From an uncultured Oscillospiraceae bacterium (GTDB taxonomy: Bacteria > Bacillota > Clostridia > Oscillospirales > Ruminococcaceae), in contig CAKQGD010000050.1 of the NCBI GenBank assembly GCA_934232845.1, positions 1-12,345 on the forward strand: a stretch of DNA of 12,345 nt. The letters are read 5' to 3'. Of the stretch, positions 1 to 5,999 are shown one piece after another. Position 1 is the first letter of the stretch, and each line of letters begins with the position of its first letter. Below the pieces are notes generated by a model. That model had not been told where the DNA came from. It searched no databases and saw nothing but the letters and a program-made list of their open reading frames with translations. The position numbers were made by a program, and so were the translations under genes.

Positions 1-88
1 CCTTTGCGGCCTGATAAATCGCTTCCGTAATTTTTTCAAGGTCGAACGGAACAACGCGTCCGTCGCGCTTCTGAATCTCGGTAATCAT
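1..88 (-). CDS. nrdD: Anaerobic ribonucleoside-triphosphate reductase, N-terminal fragment (ATP-cone)
   Basis: Only the first 29 codons are in the window; the gene runs off the left edge. The peptide begins MITEIQKRDGRVVPFDLEKI, which is the start of an ATP-cone: the KRDGRxVPFDxxKI signature is typical of the allosteric nucleotide-binding domain at the N-terminus of class III reductases. NrdR also begins near an ATP-cone, but there a zinc finger precedes it, and none is present here. NrdD is the oxygen-sensitive glycyl-radical enzyme that makes deoxyribonucleotides in anaerobes. The start is the ATG at 88, with an AAAAAGGGG ribosome site at 107-99 on the minus strand. A promoter with two NrdR-like boxes lies upstream (185-240), which supports the call independently. 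A class Ia or II reductase large subunit cannot be excluded from 29 residues, but NrdD fits best. Confidence 0.8.
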   Translation of the reverse strand, partial: MITEIQKRDGRVVPFDLEKITEAIYQAAK

Positions 89-184
89 GAAATTCTATCC
101 CCTTTTTCTAAAGAGAGACGCTTCTCTCTTGTGGTACAAAACCGAGGCCCCTGCCCGGCGAACATTTCTCAAAAGCAGAAAGGC

Positions 185-200
185 ACACTATATATAGTGT
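185..200 (-). promoter_or_regulatory. NrdR box 1 (proximal)
   Basis: ACACTATATATAGTGT at 185-200 is a perfect 16-bp palindrome and matches the NrdR-box consensus (acaCwAtATaTwGtgt) at every position. It lies immediately downstream of the predicted start point, so bound NrdR would block transcription. NrdR is the ATP/dATP-sensing repressor of ribonucleotide reductase genes; this is established for the family, while binding here is inferred. Confidence 0.85.
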
Positions 201-211
201 CCGCTTTCTTA

Positions 212-240
212 AGTTTAGTACAAGATACTGTATACGTCAA
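212..240 (-). promoter_or_regulatory. Promoter of nrdD
   Basis: On the minus strand there is a -35 TTGACG at 240-235, a 17-bp spacer, and a -10 TAAACT at 217-212. Transcription would start near 205, leaving a leader of roughly 115 nt before the nrdD ATG. The -35 matches 5/6 and the -10 matches 4/6 of the sigma-A consensus. The exact fit of an NrdR box into the spacer makes the call more credible than the hexamers alone. Confidence 0.65.
218..233 (-). promoter_or_regulatory. NrdR box 2 (distal, divergent)
   Basis: GTACAAGATACTGTAT at 218-233 matches the NrdR consensus at 11 of 16 positions, including the core C-w-A and T-w-G-t bases. It starts 33 bp from box 1, about three helical turns, close to the usual paired-box spacing of 31-32 bp. 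It occupies almost the whole -35/-10 spacer. Confidence 0.6.
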
Positions 241-309
241 GGGCTTTTTTCGAAATTTGCAAAATTTGCTCTTTTTACTTTTCCTGTATGCAAAGCTTGT
301 GCATTTTGC

Positions 310-1488
310 CTATTTTATCTCTGCGCCGCGCTGGCTTCTCTTTGCCGCAAGCGTAAAAAGCACCCATGCCGCGGCGGCAAAGACGGCGCAAAGCGTCCAC
401 ATCGGACGATAACTGCCGGCTCTGTCAAACACAAGTCCCGCCAGCGGCGTGCCGCACGCCGAACCAAGCGAAGCGGCACGGGTCAGCCGGGCATAGGCCG
501 CATCGTTCTGTCTGCCATCGCCGTTTTTTGAAAGGGCCGCCGCAGGCAGCGCGCTTGCCGTTCCGCTGACCGCGAGCAAAGGCATATATAAAGCGAGAGC
601 ATTTTTCCCCGGCAGCTCCAGCGCACACAGCGCCGTCAGAAACACGCCGAGGGCCAGCAGGCGCGTTCCCGCCCGCGCACCGCGCCTGTCGTAGAAAATG
701 CCGGCGCCAATGCGCGCGGCCGCAAGCAGAATCATCGACCCCGACACAACGGAAGCGGCGCGTGTCCCGTATCCCAAATCAGTCAGATAGGGAAGCGCAT
801 GGTTTGTCATGGCAAGATTGCAGAGGTTGACCAAAAAAATCCCCGCGGCAGCCGCGGCAAAAGACGCGCCTTTTTCTTGAAATGACGATTCTTTCGGCGC
901 AGCGCACGGCTGCTCTCCGCAGTCGGAGCCGCCCGGCAGAAGAAAAAGAGCCGTGGGCACAAGAAGCAGCAAAGCCGCGGTCCCCGTCAAGCGATAGGCC
1001 CAGCGCCAGCCAAAAAGCAGCACTGCCTGCTGTGCCAAGGGCGTAGCGGCTGCGGTAAAGAGTCCTGTTCCCGCGAAAGCAATTCCAAGCGCGCGGCCGC
1101 GGTTTTTTTCTCCCGTACGGGCAAGCAGAATTCCCACTGCGAGCATCGTCACCCGGTTTAAGAAAAAACCGCTGACCGCCGCCGCCAGATAAAACTGCCA
1201 GAGCCGAAACGACACGGAATATACCAAAGGAGCCGAGCCGCAGACAAGCGCTCCCGCGAGTACCTCCCGCCTCAAAGACCCCTCGCGCAGACGCCGCGCC
1301 GAAAAAGGCGCGGCAAAGGCGCTGACCAGCGTCGCGATAGACCCGATTGCGGAAAACTCTCCCCGGGAAAATCCAAGTCCGGCACAAACCGCTTTGGTAA
1401 AGACGCCGGATAGTCCGGACAGCACACCGATTCCCCCGCCGGCCAGTAAAATTCCCGCCAGAAGTGCACGGCGATTTTGATTCGGCAT
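310..1488 (-). CDS. MFS transporter, monocarboxylate/oxalate:formate-like
   Basis: Predicted 392-residue inner-membrane protein, a usual length for the major facilitator superfamily. About twelve hydrophobic segments can be seen in two halves, separated by a polar linker around residues 187-208. The first helix holds the glycine-rich run LAGGGIGVLSGLSG (residues 15-28). At 128-142 there is KNRGRALGIAFAGTG, the loop and helix-5 pattern typical of the MCT/oxalate-formate antiporter branch. A second such signature, FDRAGSYRPMW, lies at 354-364. The substrate cannot be read from sequence; a small organic acid is likely. The ATG at 1488 is chosen because AAAAGGAGG sits six bases upstream (1503-1495); an upstream in-frame ATG at 1557 has no comparable site. 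It is divergent from the PH-domain pair and upstream of nrdD, with no clear terminator between. Confidence 0.85.
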   Translation of the reverse strand: MPNQNRRALLAGILLAGGGIGVLSGLSGVFTKAVCAGLGFSRGEFSAIGSIATLVSAFAAPFSARRLREGSLRREVLAGALVCGSAPLVYSVSFRLWQFYLAAAVSGFFLNRVTMLAVGILLARTGEKNRGRALGIAFAGTGLFTAAATPLAQQAVLLFGWRWAYRLTGTAALLLLVPTALFLLPGGSDCGEQPCAAPKESSFQEKGASFAAAAAGIFLVNLCNLAMTNHALPYLTDLGYGTRAASVVSGSMILLAAARIGAGIFYDRRGARAGTRLLALGVFLTALCALELPGKNALALYMPLLAVSGTASALPAAALSKNGDGRQNDAAYARLTRAASLGSACGTPLAGLVFDRAGSYRPMWTLCAVFAAAAWVLFTLAAKRSQRGAEIK

Positions 1489-1674
1489 GTGCAGCCTCCT
1501 TTTCATCCAAAAATCTATGATGCCCGCCGCGCGCCGAAACCATCTCAACGCGGCCAATCTGTCTTAGTATCTCCCGACCCTGTGCGATTAAAGCGCTGCG
1601 GCCGTGCCATACTGACAAAAAGATACGTTTCTTTTCAAACACTTTAAAATTTTTGCAGGAAAGGGTGCTGCCAA

Positions 1675-1941
1675 ATGGAAGAATACCGCCTCTGCGGCGG
1701 CGTCCTAACCGTAAGCGCCGACTCAAGGAACGTCGTCGTGAGGCTCCGCCTTTTCATTTTCAGCGAAACGCGGCTACCCCTTTCGGCGGCTTCCTGCGTC
1801 ACCGCCGCGCGCGTGCCGCTTCTGCCCGGAAGGTTTCTGCGCATACGCACCGCAGGCGGCTCTCTGTTTCTTCCCTTCGCGCCGTCTTCTTTTTCCGAGG
1901 CACTCTGCCGCGCCGTACGAGGAGAGGGGGATCTTCGGTGA
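1675..1941 (+). CDS. Small PH-domain (bPH2/DUF304-like) protein
   Basis: Predicted 88-residue soluble protein. The pattern is that of a single bacterial PH domain: RLCGGVLTVS at 5-14, then alternating beta-strand residues, then RLPLSAASCVTAARVPLLPG at 33-52 followed by LRIRTAGG. The last two correspond to the IPL-x-RI-V...LGxxxLRIxTAGG core of DUF304/YdbS-YdbT proteins. It has no membrane helices, unlike B. subtilis YdbS. A ribosome site (AGGAAAGGG) precedes the ATG. Its stop codon overlaps the GTG start of the next gene, in a different frame, so the two are translationally coupled. It may supply the first PH domain of a YdbT-type protein that is split here. Function is unknown beyond membrane association suggested for the family. 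The call rests on pattern reading without a profile search. Confidence 0.6.
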   Translation: MEEYRLCGGVLTVSADSRNVVVRLRLFIFSETRLPLSAASCVTAARVPLLPGRFLRIRTAGGSLFLPFAPSSFSEALCRAVRGEGDLR

Positions 1942-3149
1942 TATCTCCCTTTTCATCTCTGCTGCGCGGTCTGTGGACGGGACTTCGCGCGCGGCGCCCC
2001 GTGCTTTTCGAGAACAGCCTCTCTATTTGTTTTGAATCGGGAAGTTTTTTCCGCACCGCTTTTGTCATTTTAAAAAGCCAACTCGGCTCGCTTTGCTGCG
2101 ACCAGCCGATTTGGCTTTCTCCGTTTTGCGTCATGCGTCTCTCGGCCGACGGCGCGGGACAGCCTCTTCTGCGAAAAAACGCTTTTCTCTCCGAAAAAAG
2201 AGCCAAAGCCCTTTTGAACGCTCCTTTTGGAAAAGATTTTTCTCCCGATTGGACGGGGCGTCTTTTGTTCGCCGCCGGATCCTCCGACACAGCCGCCGGA
2301 CTCGCACTGCTGTTTACGGTGATGCGCCTGCCGATTCCCCTTTTGAGGGAACTTCTTCCCCGCGCCGTGGACCGGGGATTCTCCGCAGCCGCACACCTGC
2401 TCGGCTTTCTGCCGCTGTGGGCGGCTCTGACCGCTTTTCTTGCAGCTGCGGGATGGGCCGCCGCCGTGCTGGGCGGTCTTCTGCGTATGCGGTCGTTTTC
2501 GCTCTCTCAGAACGAAGACACCGCGGTCATCCGGCGGGGCCTTCCCTTTCGTTCTGTCCGCGTCGTCTTTCTGCGCCGCGCCGTTCTTGTCACCCGGCAG
2601 CATGTTCTGCTTCGCCCGTCGGGACGCATTTCTCTGTGGGCGCAGGCGGGAGGTAAAAACGCCGTCTTGCTCAAGCCTTGTTTTGTCCCCTCCCCCGAAG
2701 AAGGGCTCGCCGCTCCGCAGGCGCTTCGTCCCCGGCGCGGCGTATGGGTGCGTTTTTGCCTGCCCGGTCTGCTCGGCGCGGCGGCCTCGGCCTTTCTGTT
2801 CGGCACGGCCGGCCTGCTCGGTGCTTGGACCGCAGCGGCACGCCTGCTGTCTGTGGTCGGTTTCTGTTTTGCTTCGCTGCGCTTCGTATCGGGCCGAGCG
2901 GCGATGAAATCGGCCGGGGCGGAAAAAACCGGAACCCTTTTGGTTCTGACCGTTTCTCAGAGACACACCGTTGTCACGGCGCGCATCCCCTTCTGCTGTA
3001 TTACACGCGCCGTTCTGCGCCAAAGCCCGTGGCAGCGCCTTTCCGGTTCCTGCGACCTGTTCGTGCGCGCATACGGAAAAGAACGGTTTCACCTGCCGGG
3101 CCTTTCCGCCGATGCCGCGCGGCGCTTTCTCGATTCCCTAAATCTTTGA
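1938..3149 (+). CDS. PH-domain membrane protein, YdbT-like
   Basis: Predicted 403 residues, starting at GTG 1938. The start is supported by GGAGAGGGGG seven bases upstream and by a 4-bp GTGA overlap with the preceding gene. Hydrophobic segments lie at about 106-130, 152-182, 270-290 and 293-318. A PH-like unit (residues 183-245) includes EDTAVIRRGLPFRSVRVVFLRR and ends in WAQAGGK. A second one (320-400) ends KERFHLPGLSADAARRFL. This two-helices-then-PH repeat is the layout of YdbT; together with the 88-residue partner the total is about 491, close to B. subtilis YdbT. YdbS/YdbT have been linked to protection from envelope-active compounds in Bacillus; that role here is only inference. It ends 4 bp before the convergent Nudix gene. 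An open frame extends upstream of 1938 but runs through the other gene and is rejected. Confidence 0.65.
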   Translation: MISPFSSLLRGLWTGLRARRPVLFENSLSICFESGSFFRTAFVILKSQLGSLCCDQPIWLSPFCVMRLSADGAGQPLLRKNAFLSEKRAKALLNAPFGKDFSPDWTGRLLFAAGSSDTAAGLALLFTVMRLPIPLLRELLPRAVDRGFSAAAHLLGFLPLWAALTAFLAAAGWAAAVLGGLLRMRSFSLSQNEDTAVIRRGLPFRSVRVVFLRRAVLVTRQHVLLRPSGRISLWAQAGGKNAVLLKPCFVPSPEEGLAAPQALRPRRGVWVRFCLPGLLGAAASAFLFGTAGLLGAWTAAARLLSVVGFCFASLRFVSGRAAMKSAGAEKTGTLLVLTVSQRHTVVTARIPFCCITRAVLRQSPWQRLSGSCDLFVRAYGKERFHLPGLSADAARRFLDSLNL

Positions 3150-3153
3150 CAGA

Positions 3154-3705
3154 TCAGCAGTTCGTCCGTTTTTGATCTTGCAGGCGCAGATAGCGCAATA
3201 GGCCAATCTGCGTTTTTGCGTCAATGAGCTCGTCCTCGTCCAAAAGCGCAAGCGCATCTTCAAGGCGCCAGCGCTCCACCGCGAGAAATTCATCCTCGTC
3301 CAGATGCTGCCCGCACAGCGTCAGTTCCTCAGCCAAATACACATAAAGCACCTCGGAAGTATACGCCGCCGCGGGAGCCATCCGGCCCAGCAGCGTCAAA
3401 CGTCCGGCGGCATAGCCGGTTTCCTCCGCAAGCTCGCGCGCCGCTCCCTGCTCCGGCGTTTCTCCGGGATCCAGCTTACCCGCGGGCAGCTCCAGCAGCT
3501 CGCCCTGCAATGGGTAGCGGTACTGCCGCACCAGAAGCAGCCTGTCCTCTTCATCAAATGCCACGATCACCGCCGCGCCGCGGTGGTCCATCCATTCCCG
3601 CACAGCCGTTTTGCCGTCGGGCAGACGCACCTCATCCTCGCGTACGTGCAGCAGCGTTCCGTCAAACACTGCCCGGGTGGAAAGCCGGCTCTCTGTAAAG
3701 TCCAT
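3154..3705 (-). CDS. Nudix hydrolase, ADP-ribose pyrophosphatase type
   Basis: Predicted 183-residue cytoplasmic enzyme, a usual length for ADP-ribose pyrophosphatases (NudF/YqkG type). A complete Nudix box lies at residues 76-98: G-x5-E-x7-REL-x-EE-x-G-Y, with the metal-binding REL and EE intact. Upstream, LLLVRQYRYPLQGELLELPAG (57-77) is the substrate-side signature of this subgroup, and residues 104-121 contain the usual LLGRMxPAAAYTSE loop. It hydrolyses ADP-ribose or related nucleoside diphosphate sugars to AMP and a phosphosugar, a housekeeping role. AAGGAG lies eight bases before the ATG (3719-3714). It has its own promoter at 3760-3787. The stop is 4 bp from the convergent PH-domain gene, leaving no room for a terminator. 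Confidence 0.93.
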   Translation of the reverse strand: MDFTESRLSTRAVFDGTLLHVREDEVRLPDGKTAVREWMDHRGAAVIVAFDEEDRLLLVRQYRYPLQGELLELPAGKLDPGETPEQGAARELAEETGYAAGRLTLLGRMAPAAAYTSEVLYVYLAEELTLCGQHLDEDEFLAVERWRLEDALALLDEDELIDAKTQIGLLRYLRLQDQKRTNC

Positions 3706-3759
3706 TCGTCCCTCTCCTTTTTTGCGGATCTCTTACGCATTCCTGCGCGCTTTGTTTTT

Positions 3760-3787
3760 ATTTTACCCCGGGTTCTGCCGGCATCAA
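3760..3787 (-). promoter_or_regulatory. Promoter of the Nudix gene
   Basis: Minus strand: -35 TTGATG at 3787-3782, 16-bp spacer, -10 TAAAAT at 3765-3760. The hexamers match 4/6 and 5/6 of consensus. It lies in the gap between the Nudix gene and the upstream XRE gene, so the two need not be co-transcribed. A 7-bp hairpin (ACCGTCT 3787-3793 with AGACGGT 3803-3809) overlaps the end of the XRE gene and the -35; it lacks a T-tract on the minus strand. Confidence 0.5.
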
Positions 3788-3795
3788 CCGTCTTT

Positions 3796-4005
3796 TTATT
3801 TTAGACGGTCAAATTCAGACAGCTCCTCAACCGTCAGATGAAGCGCCCGGCAAAAATTGATCAGCTCCTCCGCACGGATGCGGCGGCGGCCGTTGAGCAT
3901 CCGGGAAATTCGGTCACTGGTAACGCCGCATTCCCGTACCAAATAGCTTTGACGAATTCCTTTTTCTTTTAAGTAAGTGCGAAGCGCGTTCGCTGTGTCA
4001 AACAT
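3796..4005 (-). CDS. Small XRE-family HTH regulator
   Basis: Predicted 69-residue DNA-binding protein that is almost entirely one helix-turn-helix domain. Residues 6-60 follow the Cro/C1 pattern: LRTYLKEKGIRQSYLVRECG, then VTSDRISRMLNGRRRIRAEEL with the recognition helix about 29-38, then a final helix FCRALHLTVEEL. There is no effector or dimerisation domain. The ATG at 4005 is preferred because CGAGGTG lies six bases upstream. An in-frame GTG at 4014 would place the start inside that ribosome site. The promoter is a perfect sigma-A consensus (4053-4081). The gene diverges from the XRE/ImmA operon across 179 bp with a palindrome midway, so cross- or autoregulation of the operon is likely (inference). 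Confidence 0.85.
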   Translation of the reverse strand: MFDTANALRTYLKEKGIRQSYLVRECGVTSDRISRMLNGRRRIRAEELINFCRALHLTVEELSEFDRLK

Positions 4006-4052
4006 ATGTTTCACCTCGTTGTCAAAAAAATAGCGCTTTCCGCGTTTTTTTA

Positions 4053-4081
4053 ATTATATCCCTGCGCAATATCGATGTCAA
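4053..4081 (-). promoter_or_regulatory. Consensus promoter of the small XRE gene
   Basis: Minus strand: -35 TTGACA at 4081-4076, spacer of exactly 17 bp, -10 TATAAT at 4058-4053. Both hexamers match sigma-A consensus at 6/6. A promoter this strong on a small regulator gene implies that it must normally be held down, consistent with the adjacent candidate operator. Confidence 0.88.
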
Positions 4082-4088
4082 TAAAATC

Positions 4089-4109
4089 TTTATACGAAAT
4101 TTTCATAAA
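4089..4109. promoter_or_regulatory. Candidate shared operator between divergent promoters
   Basis: The 21-bp stretch has perfect 5-bp outer arms (TTTAT at 4089-4093, ATAAA at 4105-4109) and two more symmetric positions on each side of the centre. It lies between the -35 of the small XRE gene (4076-4081) and the -35 of the operon (4114-4119), where one bound regulator could control both. The assignment to either XRE protein is inference. Confidence 0.4.
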
Positions 4110-4113
4110 TTTC

Positions 4114-4142
4114 TTGCCTTTTTCTGTTTGTCATGCTATCCT
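4114..4142 (+). promoter_or_regulatory. Promoter of the XRE-ImmA-SDR operon
   Basis: -35 TTGCCT at 4114-4119, 17-bp spacer, -10 TATCCT at 4137-4142. Each hexamer matches consensus at 4/6, with the key TTG and TA..T bases kept. Transcription would start near 4149, giving a leader of about 36 nt before the ATG at 4185. It is much weaker than the divergent promoter. Confidence 0.6.
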
Positions 4143-4184
4143 TATTTCAGAGATTTGTGATTTAAGCAAAAAGGAGTTTGTACT

Positions 4185-4655
4185 ATGAAATTGGAACCCG
4201 ATGCAAAACGGCGCATTGCACAAAAACTGCGCTCTCTGCGTGAAGAGCGCGGCATGACCCAAGCCGATCTCGGCAATCTGCTGGGCCGCGCCTATACGAC
4301 AATCGCCTCGTGGGAAAGCGGAAAGGGCCAGCCCGACGCGGATACCTTTCTGCGGCTGATGGCCTTTTACCGGGTGGAAAACGTCACCGCGGAATTCGGC
4401 TACGGCGGTGAGGACGCGCTTTCCCGTCGGGAGCGCGCGCTTGTCGAGCTGTTCCGCGCAATGGATGCCCCGGCGAAAGATCTCGTCTGGTCGGTTGCAC
4501 AGGAGCTTTCCCACCTGACCGTCGCGCCGCGCTGCGAGGAATCTCCCGTGCTGCGCGCCGTCGCCCGCGGAACAAATTCACAGACCGAGCTGGACGCGGA
4601 CGCCGCCGTAATCGATTCTCTCCCCGATGAGGGCTGGACGCCCGACGGCAAATGA
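4185..4655 (+). CDS. XRE-family transcriptional repressor (ImmR-like)
   Basis: Predicted 156 residues. A Cro/C1 HTH spans about residues 11-66, with the classic GMTQADLGNLLG positioning helix, the TTIASWESGKGQPD recognition helix and turn, and a third helix FLRLMAFYRV. The C-terminal 90 residues have a short helical stretch (RRERALVELFRAMDAPAKDL) and an acidic tail, and no recognised domain. AAGGAG lies eight bases before the ATG. The stop overlaps the next start (ATGA at 4652-4655), pairing it with a metallopeptidase. This is the ImmR/ImmA arrangement of ICEBs1, in which the peptidase cleaves and inactivates the repressor. By analogy it should repress the operon it heads until cleaved. No integrase or conjugation gene is visible, so the pair is probably a chromosomal switch; its inducing signal is unknown. 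Confidence 0.85.
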   Translation: MKLEPDAKRRIAQKLRSLREERGMTQADLGNLLGRAYTTIASWESGKGQPDADTFLRLMAFYRVENVTAEFGYGGEDALSRRERALVELFRAMDAPAKDLVWSVAQELSHLTVAPRCEESPVLRAVARGTNSQTELDADAAVIDSLPDEGWTPDGK

Positions 4656-5248
4656 CCGCCGCGGAGATTTTTGAGCGCGAGGAAATCTGCTCCCTGCCGC
4701 TTGATCCCGTCCGCCTCGCGCGGCAGAACGGCGTGCGTCTGGTGACCTACGCGACTTATACCGCGGCAAAAGCTTCCGGCGCCTCTCTGCCGTCAAACGA
4801 CGGTTTTCTTGTGCGGGGCGCCTCGTCCCCCGTCATTGTATACAACGAAAAAATCGCCTCCGCCGGCCGCCAGCGCTGGACGCTCATTCACGAGCTGTGC
4901 CATCTGTGGATGGGACACGAGTCCTCCGATCCGCGCACGGAGCGAGAGGTCGAGCGTCTCACTGCCGAGCTGATCAGCCCGCTGACCGTGATGCATCTGT
5001 GCGGGGTTTCCAACGCGGCGCAGCTCTGTGCGCTGTGCGGCGTTTCGGCCGAGGCGGGGCGCATCCGGTTCGGGGAGTTGCAGCGCCGCCGCGCGGCAAA
5101 AAACTTTTTTGACCGTGATGAGGACCGCCGCATCGCGGTGCGGTTTCTTCCCTATATCAGCGGCGTTGTCTGCGAACTGACAGACCAGAGGATCCGGCGC
5201 GGCAAACTTCGCAGCGCGGATATTTTTCAAAGAGGAGAATTCGGATGA
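4652..5248 (+). CDS. ImmA/IrrE-family metallo-endopeptidase
   Basis: Predicted 198-residue cytoplasmic zinc protease. The HExxH motif is HELCH at residues 80-84 within LIHELCHLWMGH. The third zinc ligand is probably E99, in a segment (EVERLTAELISP, 99-110) that aligns with the family's EANxFAxxLLxP; the usual asparagine is replaced by glutamate at 101. The N-terminal half (LARQNGVRLVTYATYT, then VIVYNEKIASAGRQRWTLIHE) also follows the family. The start is the ATG that overlaps the repressor stop by 4 bp, and the stop overlaps the SDR start by 4 bp. In characterised systems such proteases cleave a cognate XRE repressor; the repressor encoded just upstream is the obvious substrate (inference). 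The C-terminal 45 residues (RDEDRRIAVRFLPYISG onward) are specific to this branch and may carry signal input. Confidence 0.9.
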   Translation: MTAAEIFEREEICSLPLDPVRLARQNGVRLVTYATYTAAKASGASLPSNDGFLVRGASSPVIVYNEKIASAGRQRWTLIHELCHLWMGHESSDPRTEREVERLTAELISPLTVMHLCGVSNAAQLCALCGVSAEAGRIRFGELQRRRAAKNFFDRDEDRRIAVRFLPYISGVVCELTDQRIRRGKLRSADIFQRGEFG

Positions 5249-5967
5249 GAAAATGCGTTCTTGTAACCGGCGGCTCCCGCGGCATCGGAGAAGGCATCGT
5301 GCGAAAATTCTACGCCGAGGGCTGGGATACGGCTTTCTGCTACCGCAAAAGAGAAGAACAGGCCCGCGCCTTGTGTGCCGAGCTGCCCGGTGTTCTTGCG
5401 ATAAAGGCGGATGTCTCAGACGAAGCGCAGGCTGCCTCTCTCGTTTCTCAGACCGAAAAGGCTTTCGGTCATATTGACGCGCTGGTATGCAGCGCGGGCA
5501 TCGCCCAGTACAGGCTGCTGACCGATGTGACCGTGCAGGAATTCGACCGGCTGTTCGCCGTCAACGTGCGCGGCGTTTTTCTCTGCTGCCGCGCCGTACT
5601 GCCCGGCATGATCCGCCGCAAGAGCGGCAGCATCGTTACCATCTCATCCATCTGGGGCGAAGTCGGCGCCTCGTGCGAGGTCGTCTATTCCGCTTCCAAG
5701 GGCGCGGTCATTTCTCTGACCAAGGCCCTCGCCAAGGAAGTAGGCCCCTCCGGCATCCGGGTCAACAGCGTATCTCCCGGCACAGTTCTCACCGATATGG
5801 TGCGCTCCCTTGGGGAAGAGGCGCTTGAGCAGCTTCGGCTGGACACTCCGCTTGAGCTTCTCGGCACCCCCGACATGATTGCCGACGCGGCATACTTTCT
5901 CGCGTCGGACGCCTCCCGCTTCATCACCGGTCAGATTCTCGGAGCAAGCGGCGGCTATGTGATCTAA
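5245..5967 (+). CDS. SDR-family oxidoreductase (FabG-like)
   Basis: Predicted 240-residue classical short-chain dehydrogenase/reductase. The cofactor-binding TGGSRGIG is at residues 8-15 and the acidic ADV at 55-57. CSAG (82-85) stands in place of the usual NNAG/NSAG. The catalytic set is N107, S134 or S135 in TISSIWG, Y148 and K152 (YSASK). PGTVLTDM at 178-185 and the C-terminal ITGQILGASGGY are also typical. Length and motifs match 3-oxoacyl-ACP reductase, but standalone FabG homologues act on many alcohols and ketones; the position next to an amidohydrolase argues against fatty-acid synthesis. The cytidine-to-CSAG change is conservative for fold but unusual. The start overlaps the protease stop (ATGA) with AGAGGAG seven bases upstream. 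Cofactor NADP versus NAD is not certain. Confidence 0.9.
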   Translation: MRKCVLVTGGSRGIGEGIVRKFYAEGWDTAFCYRKREEQARALCAELPGVLAIKADVSDEAQAASLVSQTEKAFGHIDALVCSAGIAQYRLLTDVTVQEFDRLFAVNVRGVFLCCRAVLPGMIRRKSGSIVTISSIWGEVGASCEVVYSASKGAVISLTKALAKEVGPSGIRVNSVSPGTVLTDMVRSLGEEALEQLRLDTPLELLGTPDMIADAAYFLASDASRFITGQILGASGGYVI

Positions 5968-5999
5968 CGCATTCTATTTAAAGTACTGGAGGCCGCGCA

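Noticed and set aside
1489..1674. Divergent promoters for the MFS and PH-domain genes
   Set aside because: Only poor matches were found (for example TTTAAT-N17-TACTAA on the minus strand, 3/6 at the -35), so no promoter is claimed.
1653..1937. N-terminal extension of the YdbT-like frame back to 1653
   Set aside because: The extension reads as Arg-rich shadow of the 88-residue PH protein, and a good ribosome site supports GTG 1938.
2070..3092. 340-codon minus-strand open frame opposite the YdbT-like gene
   Set aside because: The product is Arg/Gly/Gln-rich with no hydrophobic core; the plus strand has PH-domain and membrane patterns plus coupled starts.
4185..5248. Prophage or ICE module suggested by the ImmR/ImmA pair
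   Set aside because: No integrase, excisionase, relaxase or phage structural gene is in the window, and the flanks are metabolic genes in continuous operon arrangement.
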